Assembly (NCBI GenBank): GCA_900320415.1
Contig: ONSE01000260.1
Coordinates: 1-13,543 of the forward strand
DNA length: 13,543 nucleotides
Origin: an uncultured Eubacteriales bacterium
GTDB taxonomy: Bacteria; Bacillota; Clostridia; Oscillospirales; Acutalibacteraceae
Direction of reading: 5' to 3'
Shown here: in pieces, positions 5,981 to 13,134 of the stretch
Numbering within the stretch: position 1 is the stretch's first letter
Layout of the letters: every line of letters starts with the position of its first letter
Notes under the pieces: model-generated
Databases searched by the model: none
Seen by the model: only the letters and a program-made list of their open reading frames with translations
Told to the model about the DNA's origin: nothing
Translations under genes and position numbers: made by a program

Positions 5981-7105
5981 CTATTCGAAATAGTTGCCGA
6001 GGAAGCTGAACTCAGGCAGCTCCTCGCTGAGCTGACAGAGCAGATCCACCACGCTGGCGCTGTGCAGGCTGCCCGCGAAATCGAGATAGAAAAGATATTC
6101 AAAATCCCTGTCCGCGATGGGGCGGGACTCGATTTTCGTGAGGTTAAGACCGAGAGAGCAGAAACGGCAGAGCAGGCTGTAGAGCGCGCCCTCCACATGA
6201 GGCAGCGAGAAGCACAGACTGATTTTGTTGGCGTTCCCGGTCATGCAGAGCGTCTTGGAAATCACGATGAAGCGCGTAGTGTTGCAGTCAGAGTCCTGCA
6301 GATGGCTGTCAAGCAGCTTCAGGCCGTACTCGTCCGCCGCCTTCTTCGAACAGATCGCGGCGACGTTGAGGCGCTTTTCCCGCGCGACGTCACGGGCGGC
6401 AACGGCGGTGTTGGCGCTGGAAACGCTCTCCCATCCCCGCTTTTCGATGTAGGAAGCACACTGCGAGAGCGCCTGCGGATGGGAGCGGACGATCTCAATG
6501 TCCTCAAGCTCGGACTGCCGCAGCGCGGCAAGGCAGTGGTCGATCGACAGATCCAGAGCGCCGACGATATAAAAGCGGTGCTTGAGGATCAGGTCATAGA
6601 CCGCTGAAACGGAGCCCGCGGTGGAGTTCTCTACGGGCAGTACACCGTAGCGCACTTCGCCGCTGTCCACGGCGGCGAAAACATCCGCGAAGCTCTTGTA
6701 ATGGCGCAGCCGCGCCTCCGGAAAGAGCTGCAGCGCCGCCTCGTGGCTGTTCGCGCCCCGGATCCCCTGATAGGCGACCGTCACGCCCTCCTGCGCGAGG
6801 TCATGCGACGCGTTTGCGATTTTTTCTCTCAGCGCTTCTCCCGTGCCGATAATGTTGTGCTGCAGGGCACGCGACAGCTCCATGATGTTCTGGAACATCA
6901 GCCGCGCGTACAGCCCGTACTCGCCGCCCTCCTGCTCCACGCGGTCGAGGATCTCCTCCTCCCGCGCGGGATTGAGAACGGGAAGCCCGTTTTCCTTTTT
7001 ATAGAGTCCGACCGCCTTGGCGCAGTCCATTCTGCGGCGGAACAGGTCGATCAGCTCCCTGTCTACGCGGTCGATTTCCTGTCTGATTTCACTCAAATCC
7101 TTCAT
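5981..7105 (-). CDS. pheA: Bifunctional chorismate mutase / prephenate dehydratase (P-protein)
   Basis: It turns chorismate into prephenate and then phenylpyruvate, the precursor of phenylalanine. The 374-residue protein has three parts. First is an AroQ-type chorismate mutase (about 1-85, starting MKDLSEIRQEIDRVD). Second is a prephenate dehydratase (about 105-285) with VENSTAGSV (158-166) and the catalytic TRF motif (277-279). Third is a C-terminal ACT domain with GALYSLL (306-312) and ESRP (326-329), the phenylalanine-binding motifs, so feedback inhibition is expected. The ATG at 7105 has GGAGAG about 7 bases upstream; an in-frame GTG at 7120 lacks a good site. The gene follows aroC by 33 bp and fits the family length of about 360-390 residues. 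Confidence 0.96.
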   Translation of the reverse strand: MKDLSEIRQEIDRVDRELIDLFRRRMDCAKAVGLYKKENGLPVLNPAREEEILDRVEQEGGEYGLYARLMFQNIMELSRALQHNIIGTGEALREKIANASHDLAQEGVTVAYQGIRGANSHEAALQLFPEARLRHYKSFADVFAAVDSGEVRYGVLPVENSTAGSVSAVYDLILKHRFYIVGALDLSIDHCLAALRQSELEDIEIVRSHPQALSQCASYIEKRGWESVSSANTAVAARDVAREKRLNVAAICSKKAADEYGLKLLDSHLQDSDCNTTRFIVISKTLCMTGNANKISLCFSLPHVEGALYSLLCRFCSLGLNLTKIESRPIADRDFEYLFYLDFAGSLHSASVVDLLCQLSEELPEFSFLGNYFE

Positions 7106-7138
7106 GCTGCTTCTCTCCACTTCTTCCGTCCGATACCG

Positions 7139-8218
7139 TCAGCGCGGCAAAAACTGCGCGAGCGCGATGGCGGTGACCGCCTCGATGACGGGCACGGCGC
7201 GCGGTACGATGCAGGGGTCATGTCTGCCCTGCACCTCGATCTCGGTGTTGACGCCCTTCTCCAGATCCACCGTCCGCTGTGTGCGCGCGATGGAGGGGGT
7301 GGGCTTGACGACCGCGCGGAAAATCAGAGGCATCCCGTTGGAAATACCGCCCAGAATACCGCCGCAGTTGTTGGTCTCGGTGACGACTCTTCCCTCGCGG
7401 TTGAAGCGGAAGGCGTCGTTCGCCTGCGAGCCCTTCATTTTGGCGAGAGCAAAGCCCGCGCCGAACTCCACGCCCTTGACGGCGGGAACGCCGAACACCG
7501 CCTTGGCGATCACTCCCTCGAGGCCGTCGAACATCGGCTCTCCGACGCCGGCGGGCAGACCCGTGACAGCGCACTCCACGCAGCCGCCGATGCTGTCGAG
7601 GTTCCTTCTCGCGTCCTCGACCTCGCCGCGCATGGCCTCCTCCACGCCCTCGTCGATCAGGGCGAAGGAGGAGAGGTTAAGACGGTCGATCAGTCTGCCG
7701 TCGATCTCAAGCGGATGGAAACGGGTGTCGTAGACCCTGCCGATGCGGTCGATGTGGGCGGCGATCCTGATGCCCTGCTTCTCGAGAAGCTGACGGCAGA
7801 CCGCGCCCGCGAACACAAGCGGAGCGGTGAGTCTGCCCGAAAAATGACCTCCGCCGCGCACATCATTGGAAGCGTGGTATTTGACATAGGCGGTATAGTC
7901 CGCATGGGCGGGACGGGGGCAGGTCATAAGATTGTCATAATCCCCCGAGCGCGTGTTGGTGTTTTCGATCACGGCGCAGAGCGGCGCGCCCGTGAGGGTG
8001 TCGCCCAGCAGTCCCGAAAGCACCTTGGGAAGGTCGCTCTCCGTGCGCGGCGTGGCGGTCTTGTCTTTACCGGGCGCACGGCGTCCCATCTGGGTGAGGA
8101 CTTTGTCGAAGTCAATTTTCTCACCCGCGGGCAGCCCGTCGATCACCACGCCGATCCCCTCGCCGTGGCTCTCGCCGAATATTGATATTTTAACGGTTTC
8201 TCCATATGTTGAGGACAT
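7139..8218 (-). CDS. aroC: Chorismate synthase
   Basis: It eliminates phosphate from EPSP to give chorismate, using reduced FMN as a catalytic cofactor, and is the last shikimate-pathway step. The 359-residue protein shows GESHG near residue 15 (first catalytic His), QMGRRAPGKDK, RPAHADYT (second His; the more usual Gly is Ala), GGGHFSGRLTA, and NNCGGILGGISNG with PTPS for flavin and phosphate binding. The ATG at 8218 has GGAGGG about 7 bases upstream. The frame stays open to 8560, but that stretch overlaps the end of aroA in another frame and is not part of the protein. aroC starts 14 bp after the aroA stop, so the two are probably translated from one mRNA. No flavin reductase domain is fused, so it is the monofunctional bacterial form. 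Confidence 0.97.
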   Translation of the reverse strand: MSSTYGETVKISIFGESHGEGIGVVIDGLPAGEKIDFDKVLTQMGRRAPGKDKTATPRTESDLPKVLSGLLGDTLTGAPLCAVIENTNTRSGDYDNLMTCPRPAHADYTAYVKYHASNDVRGGGHFSGRLTAPLVFAGAVCRQLLEKQGIRIAAHIDRIGRVYDTRFHPLEIDGRLIDRLNLSSFALIDEGVEEAMRGEVEDARRNLDSIGGCVECAVTGLPAGVGEPMFDGLEGVIAKAVFGVPAVKGVEFGAGFALAKMKGSQANDAFRFNREGRVVTETNNCGGILGGISNGMPLIFRAVVKPTPSIARTQRTVDLEKGVNTEIEVQGRHDPCIVPRAVPVIEAVTAIALAQFLPR

Positions 8219-8232
8219 AGGATATCCCTCCC

Positions 8233-9489
8233 TTATTTCTGAAAAATGCCGCCGATTTTCGCGTAGTCCGCATAAAAATCGGGATAGCTCTTGTTGATGC
8301 TCATGGCGTCGGAGCAGGTGATCTCTCCCGCCGCTCCCGCAGCGCAGACCGCCGCCGACATCACGATGCGGTGGTCGTTGCAGCCGTCCGCGCTGCCGCC
8401 GGCGAGGCTTTTGACGCCCGTGATCTCCAGTCCGTCGGGCAGCTCCCTGACGTTTCCTCCGAGGGAGCTGAGCAGGGCAGCGGTGGTGCGCAGCCTGTCG
8501 CTCTCCTTGATGCGGAGCCGCGCCGCGTTGGTGACGCGCGTGACGCCCTCCGCGAAGCAAGCGCAGACCGCCAGCACGGGCACGAGGTCGGGAATCTGTG
8601 ACGCGTCGATCTCCGTCGCGCGCATAGGCTGTTTTCTGACGCGGACGGAACCGCCCTCCTGTATCACCTCCGCGCCGAAATCGCGCAGCACCGCGGCGAT
8701 CCTCTTGTCGCCCTGCGCGGAGTCGATATTCACGCCCCGGACGGTCACGTCGCCGCCGATCGCCCCGGCGACCATGAAGAACGCCGCCTGCGACCAGTCT
8801 CCGTCGGTGCGGTAGTCCGAGGGGACGTAATGCTGACCGCCCCGGATATACCAGCCGTTGTCGAGAATGCTGATTTCGATGCCGAATTTCGCCATCGTGC
8901 GGATGGTCATATTGATATAGCCCGCGCTCTGGATCGGCGTAGTGAGAAGGATGCGGCTGTCGCCGCGCAGAAGCGGCAGCGCGAACAGCAGTCCCGAAAT
9001 AAACTGCGAGCTGACGTCCCCGGGAATGAGGAAGTCGCCGCTGCGAAGCCTGCCGCTGATTTCAAGGGGCAGACCTCCCTTTGTGCGGCAGGTCACGCCT
9101 GCCTTGGGGAGGGCCTCGGTGTAGATGCCGATAGGCCTTTCGGGCAGCCTGCCCGAACCGGCAAAGGTCGCCGCGACGCCGCCCGCCGCCGCCACGGGAA
9201 CCATGAAGCGCAGGGTGCTGCCGCTTTCTCCGCAGTCAAGCACCGCTCTTTCACGGGAGAACATTCCCTCTCCGTCCACCGTGAGGATATTGTTTTCTAT
9301 TTTTGTCACCGCGCCCAGCGCCTCCACACAGGCAATGGTCGCCCGTATATCATTGGAGAGAGCCACGGGAGCGATGGTGCATACCCCTCCCGAGAGCGCG
9401 GCGCAGATGATCGCCCTGTGTACATCGCTTTTTGAGGGCGGCGCGTCAACCGTCCCCATCGGGGCGAAGGGCTGAAAGGTTACATTCAT
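8233..9489 (-). CDS. aroA: EPSP synthase (3-phosphoshikimate 1-carboxyvinyltransferase)
   Basis: It transfers the enolpyruvyl group of PEP to shikimate 3-phosphate. The 418-residue protein carries PPSKSDVHRA (17-26, substrate-binding Lys20, Ser21, Arg25), CGESGSTLRF (86-95), SGRLPERPI (112-120), Asp301, RIKESDRL (326-333) and DHR (372-374). In the CGESGSTLRF loop, Phe stands where glyphosate-sensitive class I enzymes such as that of E. coli have Pro101, so drug sensitivity should not be assumed. I chose the ATG at 9489, with GGGGA about 5 bases upstream and the usual family start MxVTxxP. An in-frame ATG at 9507 overlaps the aroB stop as ATGA and would add MRRGID, but lacks a good ribosome site. 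It lies between aroB and aroC in the same operon. Confidence 0.95.
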   Translation of the reverse strand: MNVTFQPFAPMGTVDAPPSKSDVHRAIICAALSGGVCTIAPVALSNDIRATIACVEALGAVTKIENNILTVDGEGMFSRERAVLDCGESGSTLRFMVPVAAAGGVAATFAGSGRLPERPIGIYTEALPKAGVTCRTKGGLPLEISGRLRSGDFLIPGDVSSQFISGLLFALPLLRGDSRILLTTPIQSAGYINMTIRTMAKFGIEISILDNGWYIRGGQHYVPSDYRTDGDWSQAAFFMVAGAIGGDVTVRGVNIDSAQGDKRIAAVLRDFGAEVIQEGGSVRVRKQPMRATEIDASQIPDLVPVLAVCACFAEGVTRVTNAARLRIKESDRLRTTAALLSSLGGNVRELPDGLEITGVKSLAGGSADGCNDHRIVMSAAVCAAGAAGEITCSDAMSINKSYPDFYADYAKIGGIFQK

Positions 9490-9503
9490 ATCGATTCCCC
9501 GCC

Positions 9504-10556
9504 TCATGAAAACGTGATAAACTCTTCCAGCTCATCAAGAGGGACTGCCCTTGTGAAGCTGTCGCCGATCGAACGGAGGAGGACGAGGCTGATGCTGTCG
9601 CCCGCCGTCTTTTTATCCGCCTTCGCCGCCCCGGCAAGGGAGGCAAAGCTCAGCTCCTCCGAAGTGGGAAGGCAGTATTTGCGGCAGAGGCTTTCTACCC
9701 TGTCCGCGGTGCCCGCGGCGGTGATGCCCCTCTCCTCGCCCGCGCGCGCCATCATCACCATGCCGACCGCGACCGCCATTCCGTGGGTGATATCCTTGAA
9801 GCCGTAGAGCTTTTCGATGGCGTGACCGAGGGTGTGGCCGAAATTGAGCAGCATCCGCTCGCCCGCCTCGCGCTCGTCGCGGCTGACGACGTCGCGCTTG
9901 ATGGTAACGCAGGTTTCAATCACCTCGTCGAGGTGCTGCAGGGCGTTTTCGTTCTCGAGAAACTCAAAAAACGCCGCGTCCTTGATGCAGCCGTATTTGA
10001 TGATCTCGCCCAGACCGTCGATGATAAAGCGGTCGGGCAGCGTCATCAGCGTGTCGGGGTCGATGAGCACGGCGACCGGCTGATGGAACGCGCCGACGAG
10101 ATTCTTGCCCTGCGGCAGGTCTACTCCCGTTTTGCCGCCGACGGAGCTGTCCACCTGCGCCAGAAGCGAGGTGGGGATCTGCATAAAGTCTATGCCGCGC
10201 AGGTAGGTCGCCGCCGCGAAGCCCGCCATATCTCCGCAGACGCCGCCGCCGAGGGCAACGATCAGATCCTTGCGCGTCATGCCGAAGTCCGCGAGGGATT
10301 TGTATATCTCGGCGATCGTTCCGAGGTGCTTGCTCTCCTCCCCCGCGCGGAAAATGTGGGTGTTCACCTCAAAGCCCGCCGCCGAAAGAGAGTTGATGAC
10401 GCGCCACTGGTAGAGCGGCGCGACGTTGGAATCCGTGACGATCGTCACGCGTTTGGCGCGGCTGAGCTGCGACGCGTACTCCCCGACGCGCTCCATCACG
10501 CCTCTTTCAATATAGATATCATACGGTTTTCCCGTACTGACGTGTACTGTTTTCAT
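9504..10556 (-). CDS. aroB: 3-dehydroquinate synthase
   Basis: It cyclises DAHP to 3-dehydroquinate using NAD and a divalent metal, the second shikimate-pathway step. The 350-residue protein shows an N-terminal Rossmann-like half and GGGVCGDMAGF (103-113) for NAD, IPTSLLAQVDSSVGGKTG (127-144), and the metal ligands Glu184, His241 (FGHTLGHA) and His258 (HGMAVAVG), as known for the family. I start at the ATG at 10556, with GGGGGT about 6 bases upstream and MKTVHVS as expected. An in-frame ATG at 10580 forms an ATGA overlap with the tyrA stop and would add 8 residues (MSADGGKN), but its ribosome site is too close. It sits between tyrA and aroA. Confidence 0.96.
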   Translation of the reverse strand: MKTVHVSTGKPYDIYIERGVMERVGEYASQLSRAKRVTIVTDSNVAPLYQWRVINSLSAAGFEVNTHIFRAGEESKHLGTIAEIYKSLADFGMTRKDLIVALGGGVCGDMAGFAAATYLRGIDFMQIPTSLLAQVDSSVGGKTGVDLPQGKNLVGAFHQPVAVLIDPDTLMTLPDRFIIDGLGEIIKYGCIKDAAFFEFLENENALQHLDEVIETCVTIKRDVVSRDEREAGERMLLNFGHTLGHAIEKLYGFKDITHGMAVAVGMVMMARAGEERGITAAGTADRVESLCRKYCLPTSEELSFASLAGAAKADKKTAGDSISLVLLRSIGDSFTRAVPLDELEEFITFS

Positions 10557-10576
10557 GTTCTTACCCCCATCCGCGC

Positions 10577-11407
10577 TCATTCTCCGAGCGCGGCCTTCAC
10601 CCTGTGGCCTTCCTCAAGAAGCTGCGCAAGGTGCTCTCTGTCGTTATCCCTGATTGCCTGATAAAGCCTTGTCATGTTCTCGTTCAACTCCTCCAGCTCC
10701 GCCATGAGCGGGCCGCGGTTCTCGAGGAACAGCTCGCTCCAGAGCTCGGAATTGATATTCGCGACGCGTGAAGCATCGCGGTAGCTGCCCGCCGAAAAGC
10801 CGACGTGATTGGGACAGCTCGGGCTGAGCACATAGGCGCAGGCGAGCACATGGGGCAGCTGCGAGGTGAAGGCGATCATTCTGTCATGCTCCTCGGGCGT
10901 GGTGATCTTCACCATGCCGAAGCCGATATCCTCCGCGAGCTTCGCGAGAACGTTCACGCTCTCCTCGTCCGCGCCGCAGGGCGTTATCAGAAAGCTGGCG
11001 CCGCGGTACAGCTCCGCCTCGCTGACGTCAAAGCCGTTTTTCTCCTTGCCCGCCATCGGGTGGCTGCCCACAAAGGTAAAGCCGTACTCCCGGGCGAGGG
11101 CGGAGAGCTGCGGACAAATGGCGCTTTTGATTCCCGAGGAATCCGTCACTATCGTATGAGGATCAATATATTTTCCGTTTTCTTTGATATAGTCCACGCA
11201 CGCCTGCGGATACATACAGAGGATCATCACGTCCGCCTTGCCGAGCGTCTCCGCGCTGCCGATCTCATCAATAGCGCCCTCGGCAAGTGCCTGCCGCGCG
11301 ACGGAAAGCGTGCGGTTGACACCGATGACATGGTGGTCGGTATACTTTTTTATCGCCTTGCAGAAGCTGCCGCCGATGATACCGAGTCCGATAATCGCAA
11401 TATTCAT
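10577..11407 (-). CDS. tyrA: Prephenate dehydrogenase, short form without ACT domain
   Basis: It oxidatively decarboxylates prephenate to 4-hydroxyphenylpyruvate, the tyrosine precursor. The 276-residue protein starts with the nucleotide-binding loop IGLGIIGGS (6-14). GSHPMAG (114-120) and SQLPH with the likely catalytic His186 follow, then the helical dimerisation domain with SYRDASRVANINSELW (208-223). It stops there, whereas the B. subtilis-type enzyme carries a further C-terminal ACT domain, so tyrosine feedback through an ACT domain is not expected. The ATG at 11407 has GGAGGG 3-4 bases upstream, rather tight, within a possible hairpin. It is the first gene after an internal promoter (11525-11553) and a 111-nt leader. 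An arogenate dehydrogenase role cannot be excluded from sequence. Confidence 0.94.
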   Translation of the reverse strand: MNIAIIGLGIIGGSFCKAIKKYTDHHVIGVNRTLSVARQALAEGAIDEIGSAETLGKADVMILCMYPQACVDYIKENGKYIDPHTIVTDSSGIKSAICPQLSALAREYGFTFVGSHPMAGKEKNGFDVSEAELYRGASFLITPCGADEESVNVLAKLAEDIGFGMVKITTPEEHDRMIAFTSQLPHVLACAYVLSPSCPNHVGFSAGSYRDASRVANINSELWSELFLENRGPLMAELEELNENMTRLYQAIRDNDREHLAQLLEEGHRVKAALGE

Positions 11408-11518
11408 AAGCCCTCCTTCGAAGGGAAGCGGTCGGAAAAACCGGACAGTGACATCGGCAAAAGCTGCCGCGCCGCTGACCGCCCTTCACCAAACACTTAC
11501 CGTTCACGATCACTTTAT
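11408..11518 (-). promoter_or_regulatory. Structured 5' leader of tyrA, candidate cis-regulatory RNA
   Basis: About 111 bases separate the predicted start from tyrA, unusual in an otherwise tight operon. On the - strand, GAAGGGCGGTC (11477-11487) can pair with GACCG (11429-11433) and CCCTTC (11420-11425), an 11-bp stem with a 3-base bulge. It encloses a hairpin CGGCA/TGCCG (11455-11469). The same CCCTTC can instead pair with the adjacent tyrA ribosome site AGGAGGG (11411-11417). The two pairings exclude each other, so the long stem would free the ribosome site. No known riboswitch class or T-box is recognised. The function is inference. Confidence 0.4.
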
Positions 11519-11524
11519 CCCGTT

Positions 11525-11553
11525 ATTTTATCACTTTAAACCGCAACAGTCAA
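11525..11553 (-). promoter_or_regulatory. Internal sigma-A-type promoter before tyrA
   Basis: On the - strand, TTGACT (11548-11553), a 17-base spacer and TAAAAT (11525-11530) with an extended -10 TG: 10 of 12 consensus bases plus the TG. The predicted start is near 11518. It lies just after the aroK stop codon and would transcribe tyrA-aroB-aroA-aroC-pheA-tetR independently of aroE-aroK. Confidence 0.72.
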
Positions 11554-11561
11554 GCGCCGCG

Positions 11562-12083
11562 CTATTTTCTGCAGCGTTTTTCCGCGTCCATCACGGCAAG
11601 TGCCGTCCTGAGCGGCGTGTTTCTGCCCGCCACCACCACGTCGGCTGCCGCTCTGTAGAGCGGATAGCGGCGCTCATACAGCTCCGCCATCACCTTGTCC
11701 TTATCGGGACGCTGCAGCAGGGGTCTGACCTTGTCGTTGCGCAGGCGGAACTTGATCACGTCGAGCGGAACGTCAAGAAAGACGATCAGGTCCTTTCCGC
11801 GGAACACCTGCACATTGCGCTCAAAGGTCAGGGCGCCGCCGCCCGAGGCGATCACGGCGTTGCTTTTTTCCGCAAGCTCCCTGCACGCCTCGTGCTCGAT
11901 GTCGCGGAAGCCTTCCTCCCCCTTTTGGGCGAAGATCTCGGAGATTCTCATGCCCGTTTTCTGTTCGATATACGCGTCCATATCCACAAAACGCCTGCCC
12001 GACTTGCGCGCGATGTTCTTGCCGACGGTGGACTTGCCGCAGCCCATGAAGCCGCAGAGAATAATATTGTTCATTTCACTCAC
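11562..12083 (-). CDS. aroK: Shikimate kinase
   Basis: It phosphorylates shikimate at the 3-hydroxyl with ATP. The 173-residue protein is a typical P-loop kinase of this family. It shows Walker A GFMGCGKST (11-19), DMD with Asp34 and Asp36 for magnesium and shikimate, Arg60 in FRDIEH, SGGGA (80-84), and the lid with RPLL (120-123). A GTG start at 12083 is preferred, since GGAA lies about 6 bases upstream. The downstream ATG at 12074 (MNNIILCGF) is the alternative and would shorten it by three residues. The GTG lies 8 bases after the aroE stop, so translation is probably coupled. It stops just before the internal promoter of the tyrA-led part of the cluster. Confidence 0.95.
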   Translation of the reverse strand: MSEMNNIILCGFMGCGKSTVGKNIARKSGRRFVDMDAYIEQKTGMRISEIFAQKGEEGFRDIEHEACRELAEKSNAVIASGGGALTFERNVQVFRGKDLIVFLDVPLDVIKFRLRNDKVRPLLQRPDKDKVMAELYERRYPLYRAAADVVVAGRNTPLRTALAVMDAEKRCRK

Positions 12084-12091
12084 TGATTTCC

Positions 12092-12934
12092 TTATTTTTT
12101 CATTAACTCCGCCGCGGCGTCAAGACAAAGCCTGTCGATGTCCGCCTTGTCGTATGCCGAGCCGTCCCAGTGCTGATGAGAGACGACCGCCTGCCACACC
12201 AGCATGGACATACCTCCCTCCGCGAGGGAGCCGTTTGCCCTGGCGCGTTTGACGAGCGCGGTTTCGAGCGGATTGTAGATCGCGTCAAACACGCTTTTGC
12301 ACCTGCCGATGGCGCAGTTGTGGATCGGCTGCGCGCCGCTGTCGGGATACATACCGACGGGAGTGGCGTTGATCAGCACATCCACGCTGCCGATGATCTG
12401 ATCGATCAGACCGAAGCTGACCTCCGCCTCGGGGATTTTGCGCGTGATATCAAGGCACAGCAGTCCCGCCTTGCCGACGTCCTCGCGCCTGACCGCGAAC
12501 TCAAAGGGCTTGCCGCGCAGGGCGATCTCATACGCCATGGTGCGCGCCACGCCGCCGCAGCCGAGTATCATGATCCTGCCGTCGAGGGCGATGCCCGCCG
12601 CCTCTATCGCGCGGATGAAGCCGTCGGGGTCAGTCGTGTAACCTGTCGCCCTGCCGTCTCTGTTGCAGACGGTGTTCACGCTGCCGTACATCTTCGCCTT
12701 GTCATCCAGCTCATCCAGGAAGGGAATAATCGCCTGCTTGTGAGGAATGGTAATATTATAGCCGTCAAGGCGGCTGAGGGTTTCGCGGTACTCCCGCTCC
12801 AGCGCCTCCGGGGCGATATCGAGAGCGGTATAGTCCGCGTCCGCGCCAGCGAGCGCGAACAGCCGCTTGTGAATAAACGGCGACATGGTGTGACCGATCG
12901 GGTGACCGATGACGGCGTAATGTTTCTGTGACAT
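12092..12934 (-). CDS. aroE: Shikimate 5-dehydrogenase
   Basis: It reduces 3-dehydroshikimate to shikimate with NADPH. The 280-residue protein has an N-terminal substrate domain with GHPIGHTMSPFIH (10-22), catalytic Lys66 in NITIPHK, VNTV (86-89) and Asp102 in GYTTDPDGF. The nucleotide domain then has LGCGGVART (124-132), NATPVGMYP and the closing GGMSMLVWQA. At the first of the two shikimate-binding serines (E. coli HSKS) it has Thr, in HTMS; this is conservative. The ATG at 12934 has GGGAGG about 7 bases upstream. It is the first gene of the aromatic cluster, divergent from acpP across 301 bp. It should be the AroE type rather than a YdiB-like paralog because of its operon context. Confidence 0.95.
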   Translation of the reverse strand: MSQKHYAVIGHPIGHTMSPFIHKRLFALAGADADYTALDIAPEALEREYRETLSRLDGYNITIPHKQAIIPFLDELDDKAKMYGSVNTVCNRDGRATGYTTDPDGFIRAIEAAGIALDGRIMILGCGGVARTMAYEIALRGKPFEFAVRREDVGKAGLLCLDITRKIPEAEVSFGLIDQIIGSVDVLINATPVGMYPDSGAQPIHNCAIGRCKSVFDAIYNPLETALVKRARANGSLAEGGMSMLVWQAVVSHQHWDGSAYDKADIDRLCLDAAAELMKK

Positions 12935-13020
12935 ATGATGACCTCCCACGGGTTGGCGGCTGTCGTTGTCGGCGTGAATGTCGCAAAATATCGAAAAATA
13001 TCAGGCGGTTACCGCTTATC

Positions 13021-13054
13021 ATCAAACTAACAACTATAAACTGACAACGCGTCA
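13021..13054 (-). promoter_or_regulatory. Tandem 14-nt repeats and TGAC/GTCA site upstream of aroE
   Basis: Two adjacent imperfect 14-base units, ATCAAACTAACAAC (13021-13034) and TATAAACTGACAAC (13035-13048), share a core AAACTxACAAC. They are followed by GTCAAC, so that TGAC (13042-13045) and GTCA (13051-13054) form a short inverted repeat. On the - strand the area holds -35-like TTGTCA and TTGACG, but no convincing -10 at the right distance. It probably contains the aroE control region. The promoter itself I cannot fix. Confidence 0.4.
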
Positions 13055-13072
13055 ACTTATTTCTATGCATTT

Positions 13073-13134
13073 TAAAGAAAAAATAAAAAATTTTTGAAAT
13101 AGATATTGACAAAGCGGTGATTTATCAATAATAT
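13073..13134 (+). promoter_or_regulatory. acpP promoter with upstream A/T tract
   Basis: TTGACA (13106-13111) is followed at 16-17 bases by AATAAT or TAATAT (13128-13134). Upstream, 13073-13100 is nearly pure A/T with A-runs and a T-run, as in an UP element that strengthens promoters. TATTGA (13104-13109) and TCAATA (13125-13130) also make an inverted repeat over the core promoter. The start is expected near 13140, giving a leader of about 95 bases. Strong expression fits an acyl carrier protein gene. Confidence 0.65.

Noticed and set aside
6701..8185. Long open frame of 494 codons on the + strand opposite aroC and pheA, and similar ones at 5366-6607, 949-1899 and 9783-10661
   Set aside because: All lie opposite genes with clear family motifs, lack initiation signals, and look like antisense shadows.
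8219..8560. N-terminal extension of aroC by 114 codons
   Set aside because: It overlaps the aroA coding end in another frame; the family start MSSTYG with a strong GGAGGG site is at 8218.
11268..11513. Possible leader peptide ORF through the tyrA leader (reads as NGKCLVKGGQ on the - strand)
   Set aside because: It has no ribosome site, no run of Tyr or Phe codons as in an attenuator peptide, and continues far into tyrA in another frame.
12765..13112. Possible ORF on the - strand running from the intergenic region into aroE
   Set aside because: It overlaps most of the start of aroE in another frame, begins in AT-rich control DNA, and has no ribosome site.
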